Source of the DNA: Martensiomyces pterosporus
Lineage: Eukaryota; Kickxellomycota; Kickxellomycetes; Kickxellales; Kickxellaceae
Direction: 5' to 3'
DNA: 64,000 nt
Assembly (NCBI GenBank): GCA_025201845.1
Contig: MU603949.1
Coordinates: 84,530-148,529 of the forward strand
The notes under the pieces were generated by a model. The model was given only the letters and a program-made list of their open reading frames with translations, ran no database searches and was not told the DNA's origin. The position numbers were made by a program, and so were the translations under genes. Positions 40,802-52,000 of this stretch are shown here, one piece after another; the first letter of the stretch is position 1; every line of letters starts with the position of its first letter.

Positions 40802-41509
40802 ATGCAGAGATCCGTTCTTAGCAGGGTGAGACGGGCTGCCAGTACATCCCGCATCAATCCAACCTTTCCACCAGCGCGACAGTCTATTCGCTCCCGCCCG
40901 TATATTATCGACACCAGCAGGCACCACCGCGCATACAGCATGGGTAGCCGCGACGCATATAAATTGCCGCTCAATGCTTGGCCACAACGGCCATCAGGGT
41001 TAAGCACAACACCGTCGTTCGACTTTGTGTACCCTCCTCCTTCTGGAGCCCCCACAGGCTACCACAGCAAACAGGCAGCACCAGCACCAACAACAATGCC
41101 AAATGCAGCGCCAGTAAGTGGTCTGCCAGCGCCAGCACCAGCCACAATAGCGGCACCAAAGCTCGAGCATGCATCGGATGGGGGTCCTGACACATCCTCC
41201 CTGAAAAAGCAGGACTCGAAATACACGGACAATAACTGGTCACCGTTCGACTCGCCCCTGGTCCAGCAGTGCGTTGCAGGGGGATTTCAACAACCCCCGT
41301 CACTGCTGGAGAGCTTTAACCACAACATCCCAATGTACACGCCCACTCAGTCGGTTTCGAACAGCAGAAACAACTCGCGGCCGGTCAGCCCCCAGTTCAC
41401 AACCTATGCTGCACCAGTGGTACCGCCCGAGCAGGTTACTGTGCGCATTCTCGACATGGAATCAGGAGAGTACTTGGAGCCTCTGCCTTCCAGCACTCTG
41501 TACAGATAA
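40802..41509 (+). CDS. Unknown protein with mitochondrial-type presequence
   Basis: The product is 235 aa from the ATG at 40802; the open frame extends upstream through T-rich leader. Residues 1-46 (MQRSVLSRVRRAASTSRINP onward, ending RHHRAYSM) are Arg/Ser-rich with one Asp, fitting mitochondrial import with cleavage near RAY-SM. The rest is Pro/Ala/Ser-rich. Short conserved-looking blocks are KYTDNNWSPFDSPLVQQCV and, at the C-terminus, VTVRILDMESGEYLEPLP. No domain is recognised. Confidence 0.55.
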   Translation: MQRSVLSRVRRAASTSRINPTFPPARQSIRSRPYIIDTSRHHRAYSMGSRDAYKLPLNAWPQRPSGLSTTPSFDFVYPPPSGAPTGYHSKQAAPAPTTMPNAAPVSGLPAPAPATIAAPKLEHASDGGPDTSSLKKQDSKYTDNNWSPFDSPLVQQCVAGGFQQPPSLLESFNHNIPMYTPTQSVSNSRNNSRPVSPQFTTYAAPVVPPEQVTVRILDMESGEYLEPLPSSTLYR

Positions 41510-41731
41510 CATCATTGCCGCCGGCACGTCTTTCATATCGGAACCATTCATTGCTTCTTTTCTTTCGCAGACAGCACCAGCCCTCTATTCAGGGGGGCCA
41601 GCATTTGTACAAACAACACATACACCACCGCATCTGCCATCGCCTGTTAAGCAGTGCGCACACAGGCAGCTGCAAATGGAAGGAAAATGGATACGGAAAT
41701 CACGACTAGTATGGCGTAGTGGCAGACATCC

Positions 41732-42661
41732 TCAGGGCAGCATAGCGAGCACCACAGCAGACATTGCTGGCACTGCAATGGCAGTGGCGATGACGCCAAT
41801 GCCCTGCGACGCCAGCACCGATGTAGCAGCATTGGCGTACTTGCCCTTGTAGTAGTACATCGGGCCGACCTTCTTCCAGCCATCCAGCGCCTTCTGATAA
41901 TCATACTTGGGCGTTCCCGTGCGCCAGCGACGCTTCATGGCCTTCACATGCTCAACCTGTATCTTCTTCTTCATGTCCTCGCTATCGTCGTCCTGGTCGT
42001 CCACCTCGTTTCCGTCGAGCCCCGTGTGCGTCTTTTTGTTGTTCCTGTCCTTTGCATCTGGGTTTCCCTTGGGTTTCTTTGCGCTGTCCTTCTCGCCATC
42101 GCCGCTTCCCTTGGTGCCCTTGCTACTCGGCTTGGGCTTGGGCTTGGATTTGGTGTCCATGGACCTGGAGTCATCGCTCCCCTCGTTGGTGTCCTCGTCC
42201 TTTGCCACGGTCTTTCTCTTCGCACTGCTGCCATCCCCGCCACCACTGCTTCTTTTCGGCGCACTCCTCTCACCATTGCCCGCCTCGCTGCCGTCTTCCT
42301 GTGCGCCGTCGTCCTGCCGCCCATGGCGGTGGCGGTGGAATGGCGATTCGGGGCGGTCGGTGGGGATGAGGTCGCGGGACTTTATCTTCATCGCCGCTTC
42401 GTTGGGATCGGTGGCTGCTGCTGCAACGGGGTTCGCTGGGTCCTCGGCAACCAGCCTCCTCTTTTCAAACACCATTCCTCTGGACACATGACGGTGCGGT
42501 GGATCTGCCTGGGAAGCCAGCGGTGTTGTTGGTTTTCTGGCCAGAGGCTGGAGCTGCGCCGCGCTCTGCAGCTCACTGGGGGCAGTCTGCCCTGCGATTG
42601 TCATGGACACTCCGGCGGCTGCCATGAGGATTATGTAGCCTGCTGTGCCGCCCAGCCTCAT
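41732..42661 (-). CDS. Secretory-pathway protein with possible GPI anchor, Lys/Ser/Asp-rich
   Basis: The product is 309 aa from the ATG at 42661, where a signal peptide starts (MRLGGTAGYIILMAAAGVSM, cleavage near TIAGQ). The middle is charged and disordered with many Lys, Asp, Ser and Gly and dibasic sites (FEKRRL). A block near residues 240-285 (MKRRWRTGTPKYDYQKALDG then WKKVGPMYYYKGKYANAA) looks more ordered. The C-terminus is hydrophobic (GVIATAIAVPAMSAVVLAML), consistent with a GPI signal or a single TM segment. The upstream in-frame extension was rejected as 5' leader. Function unknown; a wall or surface protein is plausible. Confidence 0.55.
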   Translation of the reverse strand: MRLGGTAGYIILMAAAGVSMTIAGQTAPSELQSAAQLQPLARKPTTPLASQADPPHRHVSRGMVFEKRRLVAEDPANPVAAAATDPNEAAMKIKSRDLIPTDRPESPFHRHRHGRQDDGAQEDGSEAGNGERSAPKRSSGGGDGSSAKRKTVAKDEDTNEGSDDSRSMDTKSKPKPKPSSKGTKGSGDGEKDSAKKPKGNPDAKDRNNKKTHTGLDGNEVDDQDDDSEDMKKKIQVEHVKAMKRRWRTGTPKYDYQKALDGWKKVGPMYYYKGKYANAATSVLASQGIGVIATAIAVPAMSAVVLAMLP

Positions 42662-43343
42662 TGTATTGTGCTTGGGAGATGTAGGAGGTTTGTGTAGAAA
42701 AAGCGATGCTGGGAATGGGCTTCCGAGGTCGTATGAGTGGGAAGAAGGGGTGGCCGAATACCTTGTTGCTAAAGCAGTCCGGCTTGTCGAGGAGCACGCA
42801 CGAGGGGCAAGGGCGACGTGGCACATGCACCAGACACAGCGGCCATGCTGGCTGCTAATGCACCCAGGTAGGCGGCCAGCCTGTCTCATCCACACTTGGC
42901 CACAGCAGCAAGGGCTGTGCGCGTGTGTATTCTGTGTGTGGGGGAGGGATTGCTTCATGAAGAACGCACCTCCCCCTTCCCTACACACCACAGCAGCCAT
43001 ACAGCAGAGGCGGGTATCTCTTGGTACGGCAGCTCCTAGGGAGATAGAGCCAAGCCAGACACAAGGCCGTTACCAGCTCAGAATCCCAATCTCATCTGGC
43101 CGTGGAAAGTAGCCACCGCTCGCAGAGAATGCCTGGAATGCACGTGCGTATCATGAGGGAGGAGGGGAGGAAGGGTGCGGGAAAAGGGCCAGCGCCATCA
43201 GCTGCTGGCCGTTCTTCTTTCCCAGCTTTCTTTATTCTCATTCTCATTCTGCATTACATTTTTGGCTTCTGTCCCTGTAGTTTTGGCATTTCTCTATCAG
43301 TACACTATCGTCCACCCGGAGTAGCATTTTGTTCTTTTTAGCC
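42662..43343. other. Divergent promoter of the GPI-type gene and MAEA/Gid9
   Basis: The 682 bp are between two divergent starts. The part from 43200 to 43340 is T-rich and suits a leader for Gid9. No gene is seen. Confidence 0.5.
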
Positions 43344-44638
43344 ATGGATAGGATAAACGTCGACCACATGCTGGCTATCGAGGAGCCCTTTATGAAGGTA
43401 ACTAGCCAAAAAGCCACGGCCACCACGTTTGAATGCGTGTGGAACTCGGCCTCCAAGGTTCTCAATCCACTGATAGCACCCTTTTCCGAGTATAGGTGCC
43501 CCTGGAGCAGCTGAAGCGCGCCGTTCGGCACTCGCAGAAGCAGGCAGAGAAGGAGACATCACATATTGGCACAGCCGTGAGCAGCCTACTCAAGAAGCAA
43601 AACAGCCTGCCAGCAGAAGAGATGGACAAGACGCTGGACGGGCTGATAGACAAGCTGGCGTCGCTGAAGCGCAAGCTTGAAGAAGCCAAGCAGGAGGAGG
43701 CGCTGATAATCCAGCGGTCGAAGCAGCGAGCCATGGAGCTCAGCGAGCTGGACGGATTCACGTCCTCATCGCAGCCAGAGTTCCAAAGATGGTGCCGCAC
43801 ACGCCTCGACCGCGTCCTCGTAGACTACATGCTGCGCAACGGCAACGTGGACACGGCCAACAGGCTCATTGGCAATAATGGCAGCCTGGCGCACTTTGCC
43901 GATTCATCCCTCTTCGCACTTGTGATGGACATCGAGCGCGACTTGGAGGAGTCGCATAGCTGCAAGAGCGCCCTCCACTGGTGTGCGGATAACAGAAGCG
44001 CGCTGAGGAAGATTCATAGTTCGCTGGAGTTTGAGCTGAGGCTGCAGGAGTTTGTCGAGATGATTAGAGAGCGCAACACACCGGGTGCTATTGCCTATGC
44101 GAAGAAGCATCTGACGGCGTGGTCGGACACACAGATGCCGAGGATTCAGAGGGCCATGACCTTGCTGGCATTCTCGCCAGGGACCCAGTGCCCGCCCTAC
44201 AAGAATATGTTTGACACAGCCAGGTGGACCACCCTGGCGCAGGAGTTTCGGACGGTGATATTCCAGCTCTACGACCTGCCCGCGCAGCCGCTGCTGCACC
44301 TCCTGCTGCAGACGGGGCTGTCGGCACTCAAGACGCCGGCCTGCCTGTCGGACGACCCGTCGGAGCACAACAGAAACTGCCCCGTGTGTCAGAAGGACAC
44401 GCTCGGCAGGCTGGCTCAGGACCTGCCGCTTAGCCACCACGTCAACTCGAACTTGGTGTGCCGCATCACTGGAGACAAGATGAACGAGGACAACCCACCC
44501 ATGCGCCTGCCAAACGGGTATGTCTACTCGCTCAGCTCGCTGAACGATATGGCTGCTAAGTTCGGCGGCAAAGTCAAGTGCCCGCGCAGCGGTGACGTGT
44601 TCGATCTGGCCGAGGCGAAGAAGCTGTTTATTAGCTGA
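43344..44638 (+). CDS. FYV10: GID/CTLH E3 ubiquitin ligase subunit MAEA/Gid9 (Fyv10), two exons
   Basis: Exons are 43344-43397 and 43496-44638 (398 aa; human MAEA is 396). The 98-nt intron begins GTAACT and ends TATAG. The N-terminal helix region (KRAVRHSQKQAEKETSHIGT), LisH (about 125-155, RLDRVLVDYMLRNGNVDTAN), CTLH (about 165-225, WCADNRSALRKIHSSLEFEL, LQEFVEMIRERNTPGA) and CRA are followed by the degenerate RING (CPVCQKDTLGRLAQDLPLSH, NSNLVCRITGDKMNEDNPPM, LPNGYVY, VKCPRSGDVF). With Gid2 it forms the catalytic core of the GID ligase, which in yeast degrades gluconeogenic enzymes when glucose returns. Confidence 0.97.
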
Positions 44639-44963
44639 GCCGCTGTGGGCGGGCTAGATCGCGGAATCGGGATTGGCCGTGATCTGATTCTGTGCTCGTG
44701 GCTGCCATTGAAGTTTTTTCCCTCTCATTTTCTCACTGATCCCAACCCAGCTGGGAGAGAAGGCGCGCTGTGTACACTTTTTCTCTCGTAATTTCTGCAT
44801 TTGCTTTCTCTTTGGCCGATTTTGCTTCGCGCTTCCCTTCTTGCTATAACTATTATTACCGCTCACCCCTCCGCAGCTAGCCGCCATCGACTCGTTTCTG
44901 TGCAGGCGCGCGTTGTTGTAACTACACCACAGTCAGTCGTACCACCAGCTTTGAATACTAAAA
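44639..44963. other. Intergenic region upstream of NHP2
   Basis: The 325 bp carry T-rich sequence (44710-44880) that likely includes the NHP2 promoter and 5' UTR. No gene is seen. Confidence 0.5.
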
Positions 44964-45482
44964 ATGGGCAAGAGCCATAAGAAGGATCGCACATCGAGCG
45001 CCGGACTCGAGGACACCGAGGGCGACGACAGCCATCTGGAGGCGACCCTCCTCGCGCCCATTGCGCACCCCATGGCCGACAAGAAGCTGGCCAAAAAGGT
45101 GCTCAAGACCGTGAAGAAGGCAACCAAGCACCGCCACGTCAAGCGCGGAGTCAAGGAGGTTGTCAAGGGCCTGCGGAAGGGCGAGAAGGGTCTGGTCGTC
45201 CTTGCGGGCAACATTTCGCCTGTCGACGTGCTCTCGCACATCCCGGTCCTGTGCGAGGACAACCAGGTGCCCTATTGCTTTGTGCCCACGAAGGAGGAGC
45301 TGGGCGGATCGTGCTCGACTAAGCGGCCCACCTGCTGCCTGATGATCGTGCCTGGAGGAAAGGGCGGAAAGGGCGAGGCCCACGATGATTACAAGGACAC
45401 GTACGAGGAGTGCTTTGAGGCTGCCAAGGAGCTGGATGACAAGCTCCTGGCCACGGCTGCTGCTGGCGTCATCAAGGCTTAG
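44964..45482 (+). CDS. NHP2: H/ACA snoRNP subunit Nhp2 (L7Ae family)
   Basis: The product is 172 aa, slightly longer than yeast Nhp2. After a charged N-terminal tail (about 1-25) comes the L7Ae/L30e fold: ADKKLAKKVLKTVKKATKHR, HVKRGVKEVVKGLRKGEKGL, the RNA-contact and core stretch VVLAGNISPVDVLSHIPVLC, and EDNQVPYCFVPTKEELGG. The C-terminus has a short Lys/Asp-rich extension with a final helix (ECFEAAKELDDKLLATAAAG). It binds the H/ACA RNA and Nop10 in pseudouridylating snoRNPs, working in the same particle as Gar1 (2842-3498). It converges with the p23 gene. Confidence 0.95.
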   Translation: MGKSHKKDRTSSAGLEDTEGDDSHLEATLLAPIAHPMADKKLAKKVLKTVKKATKHRHVKRGVKEVVKGLRKGEKGLVVLAGNISPVDVLSHIPVLCEDNQVPYCFVPTKEELGGSCSTKRPTCCLMIVPGGKGGKGEAHDDYKDTYEECFEAAKELDDKLLATAAAGVIKA

Positions 45483-45717
45483 CTTCCACAGTAAAACCAC
45501 GCTCTTCTATTTTTATATCTTCAAATCAAAATACTTGGAAATGCCATGAACGAGCAGAGATCGCTTGGTAGCGCCTGCTGCTGCAATGTGTCTCGGAGCT
45601 GGTGGCTTGCTTAGAGGCGCGCCAGATAACTCTGTTGAGGCCGTCGTACCAGCGTTTGCTAATGAGCACGGCAATAGAGCAACGGGAAATGCAGTGAGCA
45701 GGCCGTGGAAGCGGCGT

Positions 45718-46522
45718 TCACTTCGACTCCTCTGCGTCCTTGCTCTGCACCTGCGCCTCGAGTTCCTCGTCGCTCGAGGGCAGGTCATCGTCGCTCGAGG
45801 GCAGGTCATCGTCGCTATCGTACTCGCCCTTGGAGCCAGCCATGTCGCCAAACCTTGCCATGTCGCCAAAGTCCATCGGCTGGCCGCCCATGCCGCCCAT
45901 TGCACCCATGCCGCCCATACCGCCCATTGCACCCATGCCGCCCATACCACCCATGCCGCCCATACCACCCATGCCGCCCATACCACCCATTCCATCCATT
46001 CCAAACTGCGAAAAGTCCATGCCAGGGAACGCTGGCTGCTCGTCCTCGGAATCATCCTCGTCCTTCCAGTGATCAAAGTCGGTCTTCAAAAAGTTCAGCC
46101 TCACCTTCTCCTTGGTCAGCCGTGGCCACCACTCCTTCTTGGCCTTCTGGAGGACCAGCATGGTTCTGCGGCCGGTGGCCGACTTCTTCGACGCCTCGGT
46201 GTCGATGCCCTCAAAGAAGTCGAGGTGGAAGGCGTACTGGCTGCCGTCTGTCGTGTTCTTAAAGTCGATGCTACTGGGGGTGAGATCGATTTGGGCATCC
46301 TGGGCGTCGTGCAGGTCGATTGTGAGGTAGACGACGTCCTCGCGCTGGGCCCAAAGAACATCGGGGTGGCGTCTACAAAACAAAGCAAGAGAGTTGCTGT
46401 TAGCTGCTGGTGCTGCTGGTGCTGTTAGCTGCTGCTGGTGCTGCTGGTGCTGCTGGTGCTGCTGCCTCAGAAGCAAAGGGCGGCACTCGCTAAGAGAGAG
46501 GTACTTACGCTGTAGAGGCCAT
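45718..46522 (-). CDS. SBA1: Hsp90 co-chaperone p23 (Sba1), two exons
   Basis: Exons are 46509-46522 (only 14 nt) and 45718-46372, giving 222 aa. The intron 46373-46508 has GTAAGT and TTGTAG ends, and the join gives MASTARHPDVLWAQREDVVY. The CS domain (about 5-115) contains VLWAQREDVVYLTIDLHD, the YAFHLDFFEGID strand and EWWPRLTKEKVRLNFLKTDF, which includes the p23 WPRLT signature. The tail has a long GGM repeat (about 135-180) and acidic repeats (DDDLPSSDDDLPSSDEELE). p23 stabilises the ATP-bound, closed state of Hsp90. The intron contains a GGTGCTGCT minisatellite (about 46410-46463). Confidence 0.95.
45880..46002. repeat. GGM-coding tandem repeat in p23
   Basis: About 120 bp of CCC-ATG/ACC-type 9-bp units encode repeated Met-Gly-Gly (with a few Met-Gly-Ala) on the minus strand. 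Gly-rich tails are known in yeast Sba1; the Met content here is high. Confidence 0.85.
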
Positions 46523-46855
46523 GGTTCAAGTGCAAAAGCAAAAATAGAGCAACGGGGGGTGTATTCTGCGGGAGAAACGTAAAAATGTAAAAGAGCAGCA
46601 AGGCAGAGAAACAAGAGAGCTTGTGTTGCGTATCTGTGTTTGGATGCAAGTGCGGTTGATGAAGCGGCGAGGAAGCAGAGAGAAAGGCGTGGAAAGGCGT
46701 AGATTCCAGCCGGGCTCGGGCTAAACGCATGCTCTCCTCAAAAAAAAGGAACCCCTGATCCCAAGCCCACGCTCACCGTCATTCTCCACCTCACACTTTA
46801 GTCACGGTGGCTTGTGAGGAGGCCAGACACGGCTCAGGAGCCAGCCAGGCTTTCT
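46523..46855. other. p23 promoter and 3' flank of the carrier gene
   Basis: The 333 bp lie between two minus-strand genes. No gene is seen. Confidence 0.5.
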
Positions 46856-47695
46856 TCATGCGAGGACGCCAGCGTCGAGCAGGGTTGACTTGACCTTTTC
46901 GTATGACCCCAGGAATATGAATCCGCCGACGCTGATCCAGATGGTGCGCGGCACGATGCCGCTGAACAATGCCCTTGCGCCCTCCTCGCGCGCAATCCTG
47001 GTGAGCGTCGACGCAATGCCGGAGTACTCCACATGCGCGCCCATTCCCTTTGTCGACAGCATGACGCGGGTCTTGACGACATCCAGCGGCGTGGTCACCG
47101 CGGCCGCCGTGCCACCGGCAAACGACCCGCACACAGCGGCCTCCCACGACTTGATCTTGCGCCCTTGCTTCTGGGCATACCAGTGCTTCAGGTACTCGTA
47201 GATGGGGAACTGGATGCAGGTGAACGGAATCTCCCGCACCACCTGTGTCAAGTACCCACGGTAGAAGCCCAGGACGCCCTCTGAGCGGTAGGTGCCGCGG
47301 ATCGCAGCGCCCAACGAGCTGTGGTGCTTGGCCTGCAGCCTCTGCTTGATGACCTCAGTGGGCACTCGGACCATGCACGCAGCCACCTCGCCAGCAGAGG
47401 CAGCGAGCATGTGGACGAAGGGCTGGTACTCCGCAGAGACCCGGGGCTCGCTGAATGCCTTGACCTGCTCGTACGTCAGGAAGAACATGGCTGCGCCCGG
47501 AGAGGACCCGATCACGGCTGACGAGAGCCCCGAGTAGATCCCCCGGAACCCACCGCTGGCCATGAACCCGGCCTTGGCCTGGAGCCGGGTCTTTATGGTG
47601 TCAAGCGGGAACAGCACCGTGTCTACTGCCATTCCAGCGAAGCCTCCGGCCGCCAGGCACTGCGATGTGTTGGGTGTACCGACCTCGCGTGGCAT
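46856..47695 (-). CDS. PET8: Mitochondrial S-adenosylmethionine carrier (Pet8/SLC25A26)
   Basis: The product is 279 aa with three mitochondrial-carrier repeats. The signature motifs are PLDTIKTRLQ (about 31-40), PTEVIKQRLQ (about 116-125) and PLDVVKTRVM (about 206-215), each followed by the second half-motif (GGFRGIYSGLSSAVIGSSPG, GVLGFYRGYLTQVVREIPFT, GARALFSGIVPRTIWISVGG). The N-terminal AAGGFAGMAVDTVLFPLDTI, the SPGAAMFF stretch and REIPFTCIQFPIYEYLK match SAM carriers. It imports S-adenosylmethionine in exchange for S-adenosylhomocysteine for mitochondrial methylation, biotin and lipoate synthesis. Confidence 0.93.
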   Translation of the reverse strand: MPREVGTPNTSQCLAAGGFAGMAVDTVLFPLDTIKTRLQAKAGFMASGGFRGIYSGLSSAVIGSSPGAAMFFLTYEQVKAFSEPRVSAEYQPFVHMLAASAGEVAACMVRVPTEVIKQRLQAKHHSSLGAAIRGTYRSEGVLGFYRGYLTQVVREIPFTCIQFPIYEYLKHWYAQKQGRKIKSWEAAVCGSFAGGTAAAVTTPLDVVKTRVMLSTKGMGAHVEYSGIASTLTRIAREEGARALFSGIVPRTIWISVGGFIFLGSYEKVKSTLLDAGVLA

Positions 47696-49009
47696 TTATT
47701 CCGTGATGTTGAGTTGCTAGTGCAGATAAGGGGGGAAGCGTATATTAGGGTCGTGGTAGCAGAGGGAGGAGCGTTGCGAGAAGAGAGAGGGGAGAGGAGC
47801 GGCCCCTGCGCTATCAGCGCTAATATTTGAGGGGCAGGGAGAGCGGGCAACAGGATTCCCCACCCAACCCAACGCTGGCGCCTTGCTTTTGCCCAAAAAC
47901 AAGGCAAAAAGCCAGCTTGTGCACACAGGTTTGGCGCAAGCGCCAGCCTCTGCAAGCGATGGTGCAAGATTAGCCAGCCACCCCTCCGTTTTGGACCACT
48001 GCGGGAAGAGGCGCAGTGCACACGACTTTGCGCGCGCAAGCCGCAACAGAAGGGAGCTAAGCCCAGCACCGGGCTCTCGAGACCCAACAAAGCCAAGCTG
48101 TCCGCCACTGCCGAGCCCCTCCCCGCCTTGATCCAAGCAGCGCCGCTGCTTGCAGATTACCTGGGGGCGCCTTGCTCCACATGGCGCCGCACTAGTGTTG
48201 AGGATGTGATTCCCGCGACGCTGCTACTTGAGCGTGAGCCCATGCACGCCAGGATATCCAGCTTGTCATGCTTGCACAGATGTCAATTCTCGCACCCATG
48301 ACCTCACTTCGGGCTTGGCGGACGCCAATCATGCACAAGAGGCGAAATGGCCACCCTGTCTACTGGTAATCCCGCTGCCAATGCAGCCGCGCAGATGAAG
48401 ACAGCGGTGGCCTGGGCTTGACACGCTTGCTTCCATTGCTTGGGCATCGCCAGAGGGCAGAGGCGTGTCCAGGCTGGCCATGGAGCGCTGTGCTGAATGC
48501 GGTGGGCGGTGCCAAAACACCGAGGACGGAAAGATAGCCGCCGCAGGATCGGCGCACCTGTCAGCACACTGCATGTCCACCAGGACCTGGACCAAGCAGG
48601 ATGCTGTAGCGGTGAGGGGGCTGAGAAACGCACAAGTGCATGTGGCATCTCGGCGGCCAAAGCAGCGAAAGAGAGCCAAAGGCAGCAGAAGCACGGCCAT
48701 GACGAGAACACGCAGGTCTCGTCTGTTGCTGCTTCGTGCATTCACATATATTTCGCCTTTCTATTATTAATAGACGTTTCCTGTTTATATAAGGACGCTC
48801 ATTGTGTGGCAAGTCCTTGTGTTTTTGTGATCATTCTTGCGCTGCTCGGCCAGAGCTCTGTTACACCTTTTCCCTTGCTCCGCTCTTGTATTTCTCTTTA
48901 TTTGTGCACGGCATTCCAGCACACCAACCTCCTCCTCTCTCTCCAGCGTCTCTCTTTCTCCGCAAGTCACACTCTACTACTCTCAAGCACACACCCCCAT
49001 GTCGCCTGC
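47696..49009. other. Divergent promoter of PET8 and the Ldb17-type gene
   Basis: The 1.31 kb have several low-complexity ORFs, including an in-frame upstream extension of the Ldb17 frame from 48497 that looks non-coding. The sequence from 48740 to 49000 is T-rich leader-like DNA. A short upstream ORF overlaps the main start (48999-49019, listed separately). Confidence 0.5.
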
Positions 49010-49019
49010 ATGGAGCTAG
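48999..49019 (+). promoter_or_regulatory. Overlapping upstream ORF at the Ldb17-type start
   Basis: ATG at 48999 encodes MSPAWS and stops at 49019, overlapping the main ATG at 49010 in another frame. Ribosomes starting here would bypass or reinitiate at the main start, so it may lower translation. Confidence 0.5.
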
Positions 49020-52000
49020 AGCAACCAGCGCATTTACACCTGATGGCCAACATACACGTTCCACATGCAGAGCTCCCCGCCGGCAGCAGCAGCAGAACCA
49101 CAGGCCTACAGCAGCAGGCGCCTCCAATAAAGCGGTCCAAGTCCTCGCGCTTCTCCGTTCTCCTCGAGAGCAGCGTCGACTACACCTCGTACCGGACCGC
49201 CTACGGCAAGCAGTTTCTCCAGCAGCAGCCCAACTTTGACTCGATAGAGGATGCCGAGGAGGAGCTCAAGTGCGTCCTGCACGACCCAATATTCGCGCAC
49301 TCCCAGGGCGCTGGCTCCGTAATGGCCGAGAACGTCGCCCTGGCAGCTGACTGGTTCATCAGCGCCCTCGTGCTGCTCTTTGACGGCGACGAGCCGTTCC
49401 AGAACCCGCATTTCCTGCGCCTCTGCTGCATGTTCTTCGCCTCCCCGCTTTACGAGAACAATGCCAGGTTGGTCCAGCGACACCTCGTTAAGCGCACATA
49501 TGCCGAGCTGAATACCAGCGACCCGCATAAGTACAATGATACTCTGTGGCTCCTTCTGGCGTTCTTGCACCTGATCACGGAGTTCCAGCCAGATACCTAT
49601 TGCTTGTGCAGGGATACGGGCCTGTTCCCGCTGCTGGAAAGGGCTGTTAGAGAGGCGCCGGAGAGGCACTTGCATGTGCTGGCAATGTCCCTGATGTTTG
49701 AGATTGCGCAGGCGGTGGTGCTGTCGTCGACGGACATTGACTGCATTACGGACGAGCTGCTGCTGTTCCTGCTGGACTATGTCGAGAGGATGCGGTATGC
49801 AGAGAGCGATGTGTACAACAACACGGGCACGAAGCTGGTGCTGGCGCTAAACGAGCAGTTCCTCAAACTCGATGGATACGTGTCGATGCCCCAGTCGCCT
49901 CTCGCCTTCAACAGCAGCGCCAGCAACGGCAGGGCTGCAACTGGGCAGAAGTGTCTGGCTGGGCGGCCAGTGAGCACGCTCTCGGCCCAGTCAATGCCAC
50001 CGCTGTCGCCCAGCGACGGTAGCCCATCGCTCTTCCCGGCATCGCCACGGGTTCGGCCGATATCCCCACCCAGCGGCACCTCTAGTCTGGACAAGCACTC
50101 GGTGCACGGCAGCCACCTCTCCACGCTCTCTTGTCACTCTCGCTCAGAGTCAGTCGATTTCCAGGCGGAACCGCGCAACAGCTGCCCCAGCTACTGCAAC
50201 ACTGCCGCCACCGCCGCCACCACTGCTGCTATAGCAGCCGATAATGGCTTGCTGGGTGACGAAAATGCAGCCGCCGGGTATTTCCCGAGCCAGCCACCTC
50301 AGCCTCTGCGCCATCCAGCCGTACACGCACTGCCAATAGAAGCGCACCCAATCTCGCGCAGCCGATCCATGGACCTCCGAGCGCATATCGACGTCGAAGG
50401 CAGCAGCCTGCTCCGTTCAACATCCGAGACACGGGACCAGGAGCTACAGAGGAAGGGGCCGCGCAAACCCCGCACGAGCATTTCCAGCACCAGCACGCTG
50501 GGAAAACGCATGTCCTCCTCATCGACGCCTGTCGTTGAGTTGCTGGTACAGAGGGCGGACTGCTGCAAGACGTTTACAGAGAACCTGGTGTTTCTGCTCA
50601 ACCGCGAGACAGACCCCGCCACCCAGGTGCTCATCCTCCATATGCTCTACTGCATTCTGACAGATCCAGGTACCGCTGACATCCTGTATACAAACGACAT
50701 GTTCGTGCTTATCGATATCGTCATTCGTGATCTGAGCAACCTGTCAGATGTCATGCAGCGGCTAAGGCAGGCGTACTTGCTTGTGGCCAGTGCGATTCTG
50801 AGGAACCCTGTGTACTTGACCACCAGGCACAGGCTTTCAGACATTGAGCTCTGTCTGGTTAACCTGCTCAGGCACTCGCTTGTATGTGCGCAGGTGTCGC
50901 TATCGACTTCTGCGCGCGAGGATGGGTCGAGGCCCAGCTCGTCGTCTAAGAGATATAGCAATGGCACAAATACATCGACACCGCGCATGTCGCTGGCCGA
51001 AGAGGGTCTGACGGTGGCTGTACCAGCGGATCGATCGCGGTGCGGCAGTGGGATTGCCTCGCCCACGTCGTCGCTCTCCTCATCTGTCAGCGAGGAAACC
51101 TGTTGTCCGCGGTCGATGGACGACCACCACAGCCACCACTCAGCTTCTTTGCCCAAAACACCACGGCGTCCGGCACCGCCACCACCGCCTGCACCGAGGT
51201 CACGGCACCATAGAGCGCATGCCACGCAGAACACACAGCTTCGGCCACACTCGCGACGTCGCCCACCACCACCACCACCACCACATGTGTCGGTGGCGCA
51301 TTGTGATCAGGCTTCTACTGAATATGCCGAGGCAAATGGAATGCGTGTGCACCGTAGACGCGCACCCCCGCCCCCGCCCCCACCAGTCTCTCTGCATTCT
51401 CCGCCCGCGCTGCCACCGCGATCGGCGGCAACCCCTCATGCACCGCCTCCACCTCTACCCAATAGACCGGCAGGCAGGACACACGGGGCTGATGCGGCAC
51501 CAGCGATCGGCAGCGGAAACACCGCACCGGAGCCGCCGCAACTACCGCGGAGGCGGAAACCAGCAGCCACGGGACTGCGCCGCCAACTGTCGGTAAAGAA
51601 CAGCGTGTCCAAGTACAAGCGCAATAGCCGCCCAGTACTGCCGCCACCCAGACGCAATGACACAGGCACAGGTGATTCGGCAGTCGCAGACGCTGTTGCA
51701 GCAACAGCAGCGCTCGATTTAGGCCCAGGCCATCACCCCGTTTCGCCGATTGCCGAATCATTCACAGAATCCACGGCAGGGCATGCACAACCAGCACCAC
51801 CATCGGTGGATGTGCAGGGTGTTGGCACTGAAGACGAAGAGGAGGACGACGACGAAGATGCCCTGGGCGCTGCTGCGTCGCCTAGAATGGTGATGGGCGA
51901 TAGCACCGAGGAGCGCAGAGCGACACGCAAGCTGGTTGAAACTGCANNNNNNNNNNGCGCTCGATTTAGGCCCAGGCCATCACCCCGTTTCGCCGATTGC

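Noticed and set aside
48497..49009. Upstream extension of the Ldb17 frame
   Set aside because: The translated extension is T-rich leader sequence with hydrophobic low-complexity residues and no conservation signal; the ATG at 49010 gives a sensible N-terminus.
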